The notes under the pieces: model-generated | Told to the model about the DNA's origin: nothing | The model's database searches: none | Seen by the model: the letters and a program-made list of their open reading frames with translations, nothing else | In this document: one piece after another, positions 40,183 through 49,284 of the stretch | Numbering within the stretch: position 1 is the first letter of the stretch | Layout of the letters: each line of letters begins with the position of its first letter | Translations under genes and position numbers: made by a program | Assembly: GCF_023072595.1 (NCBI RefSeq) | Contig: NZ_JALLGK010000001.1 | Coordinates: 1,364,001 to 1,428,000, forward strand | Reading direction: 5' to 3' | Length of the DNA: 64,000 nucleotides | DNA from: Streptomyces sp. XM4193 | Lineage (GTDB): Bacteria; Actinomycetota; Actinomycetes; Streptomycetales; Streptomycetaceae

Positions 40183-40325
40183 GGTGAGAAAGTACCGCGT
40201 GCAAGGGCAGTTGGGGACCGTGGGAGTGCCCGCAGGGTGAACGACTGGCACCACCGGGCGACGTCTTAGCCCAGCCGACGGATCGGCGGGCCGCGCGCCG
40301 TCGCCCCGGCAGCCCCGTCCGGACA

Positions 40326-41891
40326 CTACAGCCGCTCCAGCTTCCAAAGGCGCCAGATGCCGCTGTTGTCGGAGAGGTGCTGGCTGCCCCCGATCCCGGG
40401 CCGGGTGAGCACGTAGTCCTTGGCCTGCCACAGCGGCAGCATCGGCACCTGCTGGGCGATCCGCTCGTGGATCTTCCGGTAGTCCGCCACGGTCTGGTCG
40501 CGCTCGGGCTTGCGCTGGACCTCCGCCACCAGGCCGTCGATCTCCTCGCTGCTGAAGCCGTTCTGCGTCGCGTTGCCCGAGGTGACCAGCGAGCCGGTGT
40601 AGGTGTCCGGGTCGGGGTAGTCGGCGACCCAGCCGAGGTTGTAGGCGTCGTAGGTGCCCTTGGCCATGCCCTTGAGGAAGTCGTCCCACTCGTAGCCGCG
40701 GACGTCGACCTCGAACAGCTTGGTGGCCTCCAACTGCCGCTTGATCTCGGTTGCTTCCCGCGTCGCTGTCGGTCCCTTGCTGTACGCGAGGTCGAACTCG
40801 ACCGGGGTGGTGACGTCGGCCTCCTCCAGCAGCTTTCTCGCGGCAGCGGTGTCGGGCTCGGGGTAGCGGTCGAAGAACGGGGTCCCGTGGCCGGTCATGC
40901 CCTGCGGGATGAGCGAGTACAGCGGTTCCACCGTGCCCACGTGCACCTTCCGGGCCAGCCGCTGCCGGTCCAGCGCCGTGGCGATCGCCTGGCGCACCGG
41001 CCGCTCGGCCGTGGCCGAGTCCTCGCGGGTGTTGAACACCGTCATCTGGATGTCGGTGCCGGAGTGCTCGGTGAGGGTGATGTCCGGGTCGGACGGGCTG
41101 AGCTCGGCCAGCTCGGCCGGCGGCAGACCTCCGTCGTTGACGTCGATCTCGCGCTGCTCCCACGCCTTCTTGAGCGCGCCGGCCTCGGTGAACCAGCGCA
41201 GCTCCACCGGTCCGGGCGCCTTGTCCTGGGCTCCCCGGTAGCTGTCGTTCGGGACGAGTTCGGCGTGCTTCTTCGCCCGGTAGTCGGCCAGTTCGAAGGG
41301 GCCGGAACCGATCGCCCGGTCTCCTCTGAGCAGGCCGTCCTCGGGGTAGCTGCCGCTGGGCACGATGGAACCGGCGGCGCCCGCCAGCTTGAACGGGAAC
41401 GTCGCGTCCCCGGTCTTCAGCCGGAACTCGATGTCCTGGCCCCGCGTCCTGATGGTGTCGAGGGTGTCGAAGAGCTGCGCGGGGCCCTGCTCGTGCTTGA
41501 TCCTGGTGATGCGCTCGATGGAGTGGCGCACGTCGTGGGTGGTGAGCCGGTCGCCGTTGCTGAACCTCAGGTCCTTGCGGAGCGTGCAGCGGTAGACCGT
41601 CGACTCCCGGCCGACGAACCCGCAGCGCTCGGCGGCGTCCGGCACCGGCTGCGCGGAGCCCGGGGAGAAGGTCAGCAGGCCCTGGTAGATGTTGCTGTAC
41701 AGCGCCCAGGAGCCGTCGTCGTAGGCGGCTGCCGGGTCGAGCGAGGTCGGGTACGCGCCCGAGCCCACCACGATCGGGTCGGACTCCTCGCTCTTCGCGA
41801 GCAGTTGACGGCCGGTGAAACCGGCTGCGGCGAGCACGACCATGCACAGCACTGTGATCCAGAGGGCGCGGCGGCCCCGTTTCCCCCGCAC
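40326..41891 (-). CDS. ABC transporter substrate-binding protein, family 5 (peptide/nickel type)
   Basis: A 521-residue family-5 solute-binding protein. It has an N-terminal hydrophobic segment (ALWITVLCMVVLAAAGF, residues 9-25) without a lipobox Cys, then PTSLDPAAAYD, the STVYRCTLRKDLRFSNGD segment and WVADYPDPDTYTG. GTG at 41891 is chosen because AGAAGGAG lies seven bases upstream; an ATG at 41936 has no such site. The gene stands alone, without permease or ATPase genes, so its ligand (peptides or other solutes) and partners are unknown. Confidence 0.88.
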   Translation of the reverse strand: MRGKRGRRALWITVLCMVVLAAAGFTGRQLLAKSEESDPIVVGSGAYPTSLDPAAAYDDGSWALYSNIYQGLLTFSPGSAQPVPDAAERCGFVGRESTVYRCTLRKDLRFSNGDRLTTHDVRHSIERITRIKHEQGPAQLFDTLDTIRTRGQDIEFRLKTGDATFPFKLAGAAGSIVPSGSYPEDGLLRGDRAIGSGPFELADYRAKKHAELVPNDSYRGAQDKAPGPVELRWFTEAGALKKAWEQREIDVNDGGLPPAELAELSPSDPDITLTEHSGTDIQMTVFNTREDSATAERPVRQAIATALDRQRLARKVHVGTVEPLYSLIPQGMTGHGTPFFDRYPEPDTAAARKLLEEADVTTPVEFDLAYSKGPTATREATEIKRQLEATKLFEVDVRGYEWDDFLKGMAKGTYDAYNLGWVADYPDPDTYTGSLVTSGNATQNGFSSEEIDGLVAEVQRKPERDQTVADYRKIHERIAQQVPMLPLWQAKDYVLTRPGIGGSQHLSDNSGIWRLWKLERL

Positions 41892-42076
41892 CGGCGTTCT
41901 CCTTCTGCCAAGTTGCCCGACATCGGTTCCTTGCATCGGGCAAGTGAACGCCGGTCAGCCAAGCACACACGTTCGGATGTCGGAACACGGGGGCGGGGGA
42001 ATTCACCAGCTTGTGACTGATGTGCGCGATGCGTCACATCGCCGCCACCATGTGCGGGCCGCCGTGCGGACCGGAG

Positions 42077-43171
42077 TCACAGGCGCCTGGCGGTCCGGAA
42101 CGCCTGTGCGTAGTAGCCCTCGCCGTCGAGCCGGGAGGCGCCGCCGGTGTCGCCGACGGTCGGGCCGTCGGCCTCGGACCGGCTGGAGATGAAGACCTGG
42201 TGGCCGTCGGTGTCCCGGCCCAGATAGAGCCCCGCGTGGTCCAGGCGCCCGCCGTTGCGCTTCAGTTCGAAGAAGACCAGGTCACCGGGGTGGAGAGTGT
42301 CGAGCGAAGCCGGTCGACCGGTGCCTTCTGCGCTGCCGCCGGACCGCGGAACCACCTCGGTGCCGAGCCCGGAGCGCGCCATCGCGTCGGCGGTGCGCGG
42401 CAGTCCGCCGCCCGCCTCGTCGTTCGGCGCCAGCGGGTATCCGCCGCGGTGGCCGAGGACGGCGCGCAGATAGCCGCTGCAGTCCAGCGAGCGGTGGCGC
42501 CGCGGGTCGGGCCGGACGGTGGTGCCGTCCGGGAAGGTGTGCGGGACGCCGAGGTAGTCGGGGAAGTCGGACTGCTTCAGCCGGTCCGAGGCGTCCCGCG
42601 AGCCCTTCGGCAGCGGTCCGAACGAGGCGTCGCCGGCGTACGGGACCCCGTTGCGGTCCTTGCGGACCGGGGCGCCCGCGGTGTACTGGAAGGCGGTCGC
42701 GAAGAGGTCGTCCTCCGTGCTGCCGAGCTGCCGACGCAGCCAGTCGGTGAACCACCGCTGCCGCTCGGCGCCACGCTCCCAGGCCCGCGGCAGCAGCCGT
42801 ACCCAGTCGGTGGTGACGATCCGGGCGCCGGTGTGCTCCGGCTCGGTGAAGGTGCGGCTCGGTCCGGTGAGCGTGGCCGTGCGGGCGCCGTCGGTGAAGG
42901 TCGCCAGCAACTCCCCGTCGGCGCCGCGCAGTACGGAACGGTCGGGGTTGCGCAGCCGCTGCCAGCTGCGGTCGAGCGGTTCGCGGTCGGCCGCGCCGTT
43001 CGCGGCGAGCGGCGCGGCGAGGGCGTTCTCGGTGAGCGTGGGGGCGGTGGGCGCGTTCCCCGCCTCCGTCCTGCGGAGTTCGAGGGTGAAGCAGGCGGCC
43101 GCCGCGAGGAGCGCCAGCGCGGTGACGCTGTGCAGTACGGGGCGCGGCTTGACGGTCATCCTGGTGGTCAT
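42077..43171 (-). CDS. NlpC/P60-type cysteine peptidase, secreted or membrane anchored
   Basis: A 364-residue protein with an N-terminal hydrophobic signal or anchor (VLHSVTALALLAAAACFTLEL). The C-terminal NlpC/P60 domain has catalytic Cys231 (SLDCSGYL) and His312 (RLDHAGLYLG), with a further polar HQVFISS stretch. Such enzymes cut gamma-D-Glu or gamma-Glu bonds in peptidoglycan or poly-gamma-glutamate. It lies 142 bp downstream of pgsC on the same strand, so it may process the polymer or the wall around it (inference). An ATG four codons later is an alternative start. Confidence 0.82.
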   Translation of the reverse strand: MTTRMTVKPRPVLHSVTALALLAAAACFTLELRRTEAGNAPTAPTLTENALAAPLAANGAADREPLDRSWQRLRNPDRSVLRGADGELLATFTDGARTATLTGPSRTFTEPEHTGARIVTTDWVRLLPRAWERGAERQRWFTDWLRRQLGSTEDDLFATAFQYTAGAPVRKDRNGVPYAGDASFGPLPKGSRDASDRLKQSDFPDYLGVPHTFPDGTTVRPDPRRHRSLDCSGYLRAVLGHRGGYPLAPNDEAGGGLPRTADAMARSGLGTEVVPRSGGSAEGTGRPASLDTLHPGDLVFFELKRNGGRLDHAGLYLGRDTDGHQVFISSRSEADGPTVGDTGGASRLDGEGYYAQAFRTARRL

Positions 43172-43284
43172 GCGGGTTCGCTCCGGTCTGTTCCGAGGGC
43201 GTGGGGTCCGTGGATCGAGACGGCGTGGTCGTGCGGTGCGGTCGTGCGGGCGGGTACGGGCGTGCGCGAGCGCGTCTGCGCGGG

Positions 43285-43306
43285 CGTGCGGGCGGGCGCC
43301 CGCACG
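43285..43306 (-). terminator. short GC hairpin between pgsC and the NlpC/P60 gene
   Basis: CGTGCGGGCG pairs with CGCCCGCACG around a 2-base centre, just after the pgsC stop. It could reduce read-through into the NlpC/P60 gene. A separate promoter for that gene is possible. Confidence 0.4.
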
Positions 43307-43313
43307 CCGTGCG

Positions 43314-43796
43314 TCAGGCGGTCGGCATCACACCGAGCAGGATTCCGGCGGTGAGGACCACATAGGTCATCAGCGTCACCGAGCCGGTGGCGATGACGGT
43401 GGGGAGCTTGGGCTGTCGCACCAGCTGGTAGGCGATCAGTCCCGGGACGATGAAGCCCAGGGTCTGGTTGGAGAACATCAGCGGGAACTCGTGCCGCAGC
43501 ACCAGGGTCAGGGTCGCCTGGAGGATGACGCCGATCAGCACGACTCCGGCGAAGAGCCGTTTGCCTTAGAGGATCACCCAGCGCTGGACGAGCACCGTGC
43601 ACAGATAGGTGAGCGCGGTGACACCGACGACCATCGCCGCGTGCTGGAGGTCCTCGGCGAGCGTGAGGGCCAGCCAGCCCGGCGTGATCATGCCGCCGGG
43701 GGAGAGGTTGGTGGTCAGATAGCAGACCAGGGAGAACATCAGGCCCAGAGCGATGCCGACGGCGGCTATCTCCGGGGTGAGCACTGCGGGGATCAA
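43314..43796 (-). pseudogene. pgsC: poly-gamma-glutamate synthase subunit PgsC/CapC interrupted by an in-frame TAA
   Basis: A 161-codon frame for a multi-pass PgsC/CapC-like protein. It starts TTG at 43796, overlapping the pgsB stop as TTGA, with AGGAG upstream. Codon 77 (43566-43568) is TAA. Frame and family similarity continue directly after it (QRWVIL-stop-GKRLFAGVV) to a TGA at 43314. The second half has VPGLIAYQL and normal membrane segments. In B. subtilis PgsC I recall a Tyr at this place, so a single TAC-to-TAA change explains it. A sequencing error, a real nonsense mutation, read-through or two-piece expression are all possible. Confidence 0.85.
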
Positions 43797-45067
43797 CGGG
43801 GTTCTCCTGGACCGGTGGGGGGATGGTCGTACGGACGCGGCCCGGGCCCGGAGGGCGTGCTCCGGGCCGGGGTGTCGGGGGTGCTTTCGTCGGAGGGGAG
43901 GTCGTGGAGGTGCTCCAGCAGCGCCTCGCCCTGTCCGTGGATGTTGCCGATCGAGGCCAACGAGGCGCCGTCGGGGAGCTGTTCGAGCAGCGCGGGCACG
44001 AACTCCGCGGCCTCCCGCCGGTCTCCGCCCAGATCGACGACGAGGTGCCGCCAGTCGGCGGGCACGGCGTCCAGGGCGGACCTGGTCGGGTGGCCGATGA
44101 GGAAGACGGAGTCGGGAGCGAGCTCGGGAACCAGCTCCCCCATCTGCCCGTTGCGCTCGACCCGGTCCGGACGGCAGTTGACGACCACGCTCAACGGCCG
44201 CTGGATCGCGCCGAGTTCGAGCAGCTGGTTGATGTTCATCAGAGTGGACTCGGGGTCGTTGGCCGCGAAGACGTTCGCGAAGCGCAGCCGTTTGCCCTCG
44301 GGGGTGCGGTAGCGCTCGACGGAGAGCACGCCGGGGTCCGGGGGCGCGTCGTACATGCCCCGCAGCGCGGTGGCGCGGTCGACCCCCAGCAGTTCGGCGA
44401 CCTTGAGCGCGATGGCGACGTTCTCCTTGAAGGTGAACCAGCTGAAGCCGCGCAGCTCCTCGTCGCTCACCGACTCCGGGTCGGCGTACAGGAGTTGGCA
44501 GCGTCGTGCGTCCGCCTCCTGCTGGAGGATCGCGAAGCGGTCCTTCTCCGCGGTGACGCAGATGCCGTCCTCGGGCATCGAACGGCACAGCGAGCGCGCC
44601 ACGTCGTCCAGGGTGGGTCCCATCTCCTCCAGATGGTCCTCGCGCACATTGCACAGCACACCGATGGTGGAGCGGATCAGCTTGCTCTGGTTGATCTCCT
44701 GGAGCGCGGGCATCACCGCCATGCACTCGATGACCAGGGCGTCCGGATCGCAGGAGGCGGCCCGGCGGACGATCCCGATCTGCTCGACGACGTTGGCGAT
44801 GCCGAACTTGCGGTGGACGGGCTCCTCGGTGGCGTCGGGATGGATGAAACGCGCCGCGGTGCCGGTGGTCTTGGCGACGGTGACGAGCTCCCCGCCGCGC
44901 AGCGCGCCCGCGCACAGCCGGGTGATGGAGCTCTTGCCGCGGATTCCGTTGACCAGCACCCGCACGGGGATGTGTTCGAGGTTGGCGAAGTGGCGGCGCT
45001 GCTCGATGACTCCGGCGACCAGCAGGACGGCGCAGCACACCACGAGCACCGTGTAGAGGAAGAGCAC
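43793..45067 (-). CDS. pgsB: poly-gamma-glutamate synthase subunit PgsB/CapB (Mur-ligase-like)
   Basis: A 424-residue amide ligase. An N-terminal membrane segment (FLYTVLVVCCAVLLVAGVI) is followed by the P-loop NGIRGKSS (residues 40-47) that binds ATP. Further conserved parts are VIECMAVMPALQEINQ, NVREDHLEEMGP and FANVFAANDPEST. PgsB with PgsC polymerises glutamate through gamma bonds at the membrane. GTG at 45067 follows GGAAGGA. It sits 6 bp after the HAMP gene and overlaps pgsC. Confidence 0.93.
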   Translation of the reverse strand: MLFLYTVLVVCCAVLLVAGVIEQRRHFANLEHIPVRVLVNGIRGKSSITRLCAGALRGGELVTVAKTTGTAARFIHPDATEEPVHRKFGIANVVEQIGIVRRAASCDPDALVIECMAVMPALQEINQSKLIRSTIGVLCNVREDHLEEMGPTLDDVARSLCRSMPEDGICVTAEKDRFAILQQEADARRCQLLYADPESVSDEELRGFSWFTFKENVAIALKVAELLGVDRATALRGMYDAPPDPGVLSVERYRTPEGKRLRFANVFAANDPESTLMNINQLLELGAIQRPLSVVVNCRPDRVERNGQMGELVPELAPDSVFLIGHPTRSALDAVPADWRHLVVDLGGDRREAAEFVPALLEQLPDGASLASIGNIHGQGEALLEHLHDLPSDESTPDTPARSTPSGPGPRPYDHPPTGPGEPR

Positions 45068-45073
45068 GGGCGA

Positions 45074-47767
45074 TCAGTTCCTTCCGGCCGGGACGGCAGC
45101 CGCGCCGCCCCGCTTGTGCTGTTCCTGGAGCCGCTGTCGGACGATCTCCAGACTTCGGGTGATCGCGCCGACCTCGTCGTGGTGGCGGGGGAAGAGCACG
45201 GTGCGACGGTCGCCGTCGGCCAACGCCTCCGCACGGCCCACCAGTTCGCGCAGCGGGCGGACGACGACGATGTGCAGCCAGCCCAGGCACGCCACCGTGG
45301 CGGTGAGGCCGAGCAGGCCGACCAGCACCGTACGGTTCTCCAACTGGTAGGCGGGCAGCGCCAGTCCGTCCGGGGCCTGCCAACTCACCGTGGACCAGCC
45401 GAGGTTGTCGGCGGGGCCGCCGCCGAGCACCGGAGCGGCTGCGGCGATCCTGCGATCGCCGCCCGGCCCCCGGGCGTCGGCGGCGGGCCGCGCCGCCGGG
45501 TCGGCCGCCGTGCTGCGGTTCTCGCCCGCGGGTGAGTCCGCGGACGGCTCGTGGGCGGTGGAACGCCCGTTCTCCGCACCGGACTTCGGAGTTCTCGACT
45601 CGGCCATCAGGGCGCTGAGCCGGCTGTCGTCCAACTGCTCGAAGGCCACGAAGCCGGAACTGCCGCCGATGACCCGTTCCCGCTCGTCGACCAGCCTCAC
45701 TTGGCCGAGGCCGGGTTGGGTCAGCAGCGCGTTCAGATGGGCGATCCGGAACTCCCCGACCACCGTCAGGCCGCGCGCGCCGGACACCGGGGCGTAGCCG
45801 GCGACCACCGGCACCCTGCCGCCCTCGCCGAGCACGGCCAGGCCGGACGGCGCGGGTCGACGTCCCTCCGGATGGGTGGGCGAACTGCCGGTGTGCGCCA
45901 CGGTGTTGCCGCGGGCGTCGAGCACGTAGAGCGACTCGTAACGCTGGTGCTCGTGCATGGTGCGCTCCAGCAGCGGCACCAACCGGCTCTGCGGCGCACG
46001 GCCGTCGACCAGCCGGGCGACCGAGGCCAGATCGGAGTGGCCCTCGTTGAGCGCACGGCGCACCCGGTCGCTCACGGTGCCGGTGCGATCGCGCTGGTCG
46101 CTGACGAGCTGCGGCGGTACGCCGTCGGTGTCGGCCCGGTTGACGAGAGCCGCCAGCGGTGCGCACCAGACGAGCATCAGCACACCGCACAGCACCAGCA
46201 GCGCGCGGGCGCCGGGGCGGCGGCGCGGCGTACGGGTCCGGGTCGCGTCGCGACGGCCGTCCCGGTCGCCTCGGCCGTTCTCGTCGCCGTCGCCGTCCTG
46301 GTCGCCGTCCCGGTCGCGATCACCGAGGAGTTGGCGGCGCAGACTCTCCAGCGCCCGCCCCACCCGGGCCGCCTCGCCGAAGCGCGGAACGGCTACCGGG
46401 CGGCCGAGCTCGCCGCGGGCGAGCCTGCGGCTCTCCAGGAACAGGCCCAGCAGCGGACGCTGCACCAGAGCCACCAGCAGCCAGATGGTCAGTGCGCCGA
46501 CACCGAGCAGCGCCCCGGCGGCGAACAGCCCGTACAGCGGGTCGATCCCGGCGGAGGCCGTCTCGCCGACGGCGGTCATCGCGAGGACGGTCAGGCCGAG
46601 TTCACCGGCCGGCGACTTCGGGCCGTCCGGCGGGGCGGTGAGCCGGGCGTAGCCGGCGACCGCGCGATCGCCCCGTTCGCCGCCGGTCCGCTCGCCCAGC
46701 AGATGGCCGCTGGGGCCGGGGAAGCCGACCCCCGCCCCGGACTCGCCCGACGCGGGGCCCGCGGTGCGTTCCACCGCCTGCCGGGAGAAGGAGGCCAGTT
46801 GGTCCGCGGAGGGCGACGGGTCCTTCCCGCTCGCCCGGACCGGGTCCGCGGCGTGTGCCGCGGTGACGGCGTCGGAGCCGTCCTCCGGGTCCTGACGCGG
46901 GTCCTGCGGGGAGTGCGGGGCCTGCGGGTCCTTCGGGGCCGGGGCGAACGCGCGGGCGTTCTGGCGGTGTTCGGAGCGGGCGTCCCGGTCGCGGGCGGCA
47001 CCCACCGTCTCGCCCCGTTCGTCGACGACGGTGAGCACCCGGGCGCTCCGCTCGCCCCCGGTGCCGCCGCCCGCGTAACTGTCGGGCAGCCGGAGGCTGT
47101 TGGTGGTGACGGCGAGCCTCGGCTCCTGGCCGGGCCCGGCCAGGAGGCCGAAGGAGAGCAACCGGTGTTCGCCGCCCGCCAGTTCGACGAGCTTCGGCTG
47201 CCACTCGTCCCGCTCGGCGAGTTCACGGGCGTCGAAGGAGTTCAGCGGTACGGCCTCGCCCCGTGCGGCCAGCAGACGGCCGGAGCCCAGGTCGACGACG
47301 GCACTGCCGCGGCGCCGCTGGTTGGTCTCGCCGACGGCGTCGAGCACTTCGTCCGCCGAGACCTGCCGCCCGGAGCTCAAGTGTCCGGTGACGCGCCGCA
47401 GATCGGTGACGGTCTCGTCGAGCGAGGAGCGCAGCGAGACGGCCGCGTCCTCGGCGATGTGCTGCTGCGAGGTGAGGACGGCTTCGGGCAGCGCCTTGTC
47501 CTCGACCGAGCCGAGGCTGAGCGCGGTGGTGCCGGCCAGGGCCAGGAGCAGGGCCGAGAGCGCCGCTATGGGAGGGCGTATGCCGCCCAGCAGGGACATG
47601 TCGGCCCGTCGGCGGATGCGGTGCCGCCGCTTGGGCCGAGGGACGGGCGGGGAGGGTCGGGTGGAGTCGGGATCCGCGCGTCGGGCGGGGTGTTCGGGCG
47701 ATTCACGGGCGTGGGGGCGGGCGTGGGGGTGGGGGTCCCCGTGCCTGGGTGCGGTGTGTGCAGACAT
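45074..47767 (-). CDS. large membrane protein with HAMP-like domains, head of the pgs operon
   Basis: An 897-residue protein from the ATG at 47767. A GTG at 47899 or an ATG at 47599 are alternatives. Membrane segments lie near residues 57-80, 410-436, 521-541 and 812-835. The regions between them look like extracellular sensor domains; one reads RYESLYVLDARGNTVAHTG, as in PAS/Cache folds. HAMP-like helices follow the second and last segments (VVRPLRELVGRAEALADGDRRTVL). There is no kinase or cyclase domain. As first gene of the operon it may regulate or scaffold PgsBC and replace the missing PgsA/CapA (inference). Confidence 0.75.
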   Translation of the reverse strand: MSAHTAPRHGDPHPHARPHARESPEHPARRADPDSTRPSPPVPRPKRRHRIRRRADMSLLGGIRPPIAALSALLLALAGTTALSLGSVEDKALPEAVLTSQQHIAEDAAVSLRSSLDETVTDLRRVTGHLSSGRQVSADEVLDAVGETNQRRRGSAVVDLGSGRLLAARGEAVPLNSFDARELAERDEWQPKLVELAGGEHRLLSFGLLAGPGQEPRLAVTTNSLRLPDSYAGGGTGGERSARVLTVVDERGETVGAARDRDARSEHRQNARAFAPAPKDPQAPHSPQDPRQDPEDGSDAVTAAHAADPVRASGKDPSPSADQLASFSRQAVERTAGPASGESGAGVGFPGPSGHLLGERTGGERGDRAVAGYARLTAPPDGPKSPAGELGLTVLAMTAVGETASAGIDPLYGLFAAGALLGVGALTIWLLVALVQRPLLGLFLESRRLARGELGRPVAVPRFGEAARVGRALESLRRQLLGDRDRDGDQDGDGDENGRGDRDGRRDATRTRTPRRRPGARALLVLCGVLMLVWCAPLAALVNRADTDGVPPQLVSDQRDRTGTVSDRVRRALNEGHSDLASVARLVDGRAPQSRLVPLLERTMHEHQRYESLYVLDARGNTVAHTGSSPTHPEGRRPAPSGLAVLGEGGRVPVVAGYAPVSGARGLTVVGEFRIAHLNALLTQPGLGQVRLVDERERVIGGSSGFVAFEQLDDSRLSALMAESRTPKSGAENGRSTAHEPSADSPAGENRSTAADPAARPAADARGPGGDRRIAAAAPVLGGGPADNLGWSTVSWQAPDGLALPAYQLENRTVLVGLLGLTATVACLGWLHIVVVRPLRELVGRAEALADGDRRTVLFPRHHDEVGAITRSLEIVRQRLQEQHKRGGAAAVPAGRN

Positions 47768-47998
47768 GCCTGTCGGAGGGTGTGAGCCGGTGGTCCGGTA
47801 CCGGTGGGGCGGACGGAACTGGGGGAACTGACCGAACGACGGTGCGGATTTCGCCGCCGTGTTCGCTGACAGGATCTTCGACAGTTGTGACTGCCGCACG
47901 ACGTCCCCATGAACCGAACATGTGGTTCACAACCACAGCACATTTGCGAACGCTTCCACCTTGGATGCAGCCCGGAGGGGAAGTACCGTCTGAGCGAT

Positions 47999-48952
47999 AT
48001 GTACGGACAACTCATGCGCGTACGGGTCGTGATCGCGGCTGCGGTGGCACTCGCGGCGGCGCTGACGGTGATGATCCTCACAACCGGAGAGTCCCGCGAT
48101 GCGGACAGTGCGCGAAACGGCAGTGCCGCCACCACGGTCGATCTGCCGGAGCGGGTGCGGGAGTTCGCCGCCGGCATCGCCGAACGCCGAGTCCACCGCG
48201 ACCCGACCCGCGCCGAACGGGGCGCGTTGGCGGACGGGGTCGGGCTGCTGCTGGCCGGCGAGCGCGAGCGCGCCGAGCAGCGGCTGCGGGAGGTCGACTA
48301 CGCCGTCTCCGAGCTCAAGGACCGGGAGAGCGGCCGGAGTTGCCTGGAGGTCGCCGACGCGCGGGAGGAGGCGGACGGCAGCGGCACCCGCGGCTGGGGG
48401 AGGGTCTATCTGGACCTCGACCGGGCTCCGGCCTGGACGGTGCAGGTGCCGCACCCGGTGGCCGATCTGGACACCGAACTGCTCGGTGCGCAGGTGCTGC
48501 GCGGCACGCCCGGCGGGGTCCTGATCCTCGCCGGAGCGCACCGGGACGCGGGTGGGCCGGACGCGGCGGACGTCGCGCACCGCACCGACACCGTCTTCCA
48601 CCGGATCGTGCGGGAGACGGTCCGGCGCGGGCTGCCCGGTGTCCAGTTGCACGGGTTCGCCGACGACAGCGTTCCCGAGTTCGACGCGCTCGTCTCGTCC
48701 GGGAGCGGCGATCACGGCGAGAAGGCCGCGAAGTCGCTGGTCGCGGACCTGTCGCGGCAGGGGTTCGCGGTCTGTCGCGCCTGGTCGCAGAAGTGTCGCC
48801 TGGAGGGCCGCACCAACGAGCAGGGCATCGTGGCGGAGCGGTACGAAGTCCCCTTCGTCCACGTCGAGTTCAACCGGGACAGCCGCCGCGACCCGGCTCT
48901 GCGGTCACGGATCGTGTCCGCTCTCGGGGGCGTCGTCCAGCAGTGGCGGTAG
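47999..48952 (+). CDS. secreted protein resembling poly-gamma-glutamate hydrolases (remote similarity)
   Basis: A 317-residue protein with an N-terminal signal or anchor (VVIAAAVALAAALTVMILTTG). Conserved-looking residues are PH152PVADLDTE160, AHRDAG near 181, QLH218GF, LEGRTNEQG and VH288VE290FN. The order His...Glu, LHG, LEG.TN, HVE followed by Arg recalls the zinc-dependent PghP/YjqB (DUF867) gamma-glutamate hydrolases. Placement divergent from the pgs operon supports such a role, but identity is low and this is an inference. The ATG at 47999 has GGAGGGGAAG about 15 bases upstream; an ATG at 48014 is possible. Confidence 0.6.
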   Translation: MYGQLMRVRVVIAAAVALAAALTVMILTTGESRDADSARNGSAATTVDLPERVREFAAGIAERRVHRDPTRAERGALADGVGLLLAGERERAEQRLREVDYAVSELKDRESGRSCLEVADAREEADGSGTRGWGRVYLDLDRAPAWTVQVPHPVADLDTELLGAQVLRGTPGGVLILAGAHRDAGGPDAADVAHRTDTVFHRIVRETVRRGLPGVQLHGFADDSVPEFDALVSSGSGDHGEKAAKSLVADLSRQGFAVCRAWSQKCRLEGRTNEQGIVAERYEVPFVHVEFNRDSRRDPALRSRIVSALGGVVQQWR

Positions 48953-49284
48953 GCGCCGCGCCCGGCGGCGAACGCGGCCGTGAGCACCGGCCGTGAGCAC
49001 CGAGCCGAGCAGGTGGCCGAGTGCAGAGCCGACCACCGAGCCGACCACCGGGCCGACCACCGGGCCGACCACCGGGCTGAGCACCGGGCCGACCGCAGGG
49101 CCGACCGCAGAGCGGAACGGAGCCGAGTGCGGAGCCGGGCACAGGGCTGAGCGCAGACCGGCACTTCTGCGAGCGGTGCCGGTGATGGCAGACGTTCCGT
49201 CAGTTTCTTCTGGCAAATGGGGAAACATTCGCCCGCGCCGTGCGTTTCCGGCGCACATCCGGCCACCTCGGGAACAACCGGAAC
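48953..49284. repeat. convergent intergenic region with a 12-bp minisatellite
   Basis: A 332-bp region between the secreted protein gene and fbiC. A 12-bp unit GACCACCGGGCC occurs in about seven phased copies at 49031-49114, the middle ones nearly identical and the outer ones degenerate. The flanks show weaker copies. No gene is supported; the repeat gives open frames on both strands by its 12-bp period. Confidence 0.7.

Noticed and set aside
38908..42006. A single 1032-residue minus-strand gene
   Set aside because: Only the part from 40182 down encodes the carboxypeptidase. The upstream portion is an antisense-frame shadow of the family-5 binding protein gene.
49031..49114. CRISPR array
   Set aside because: The 12-bp units are contiguous without spacers; it is a simple minisatellite. 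The same holds for the arrays at 53349 and 57581.
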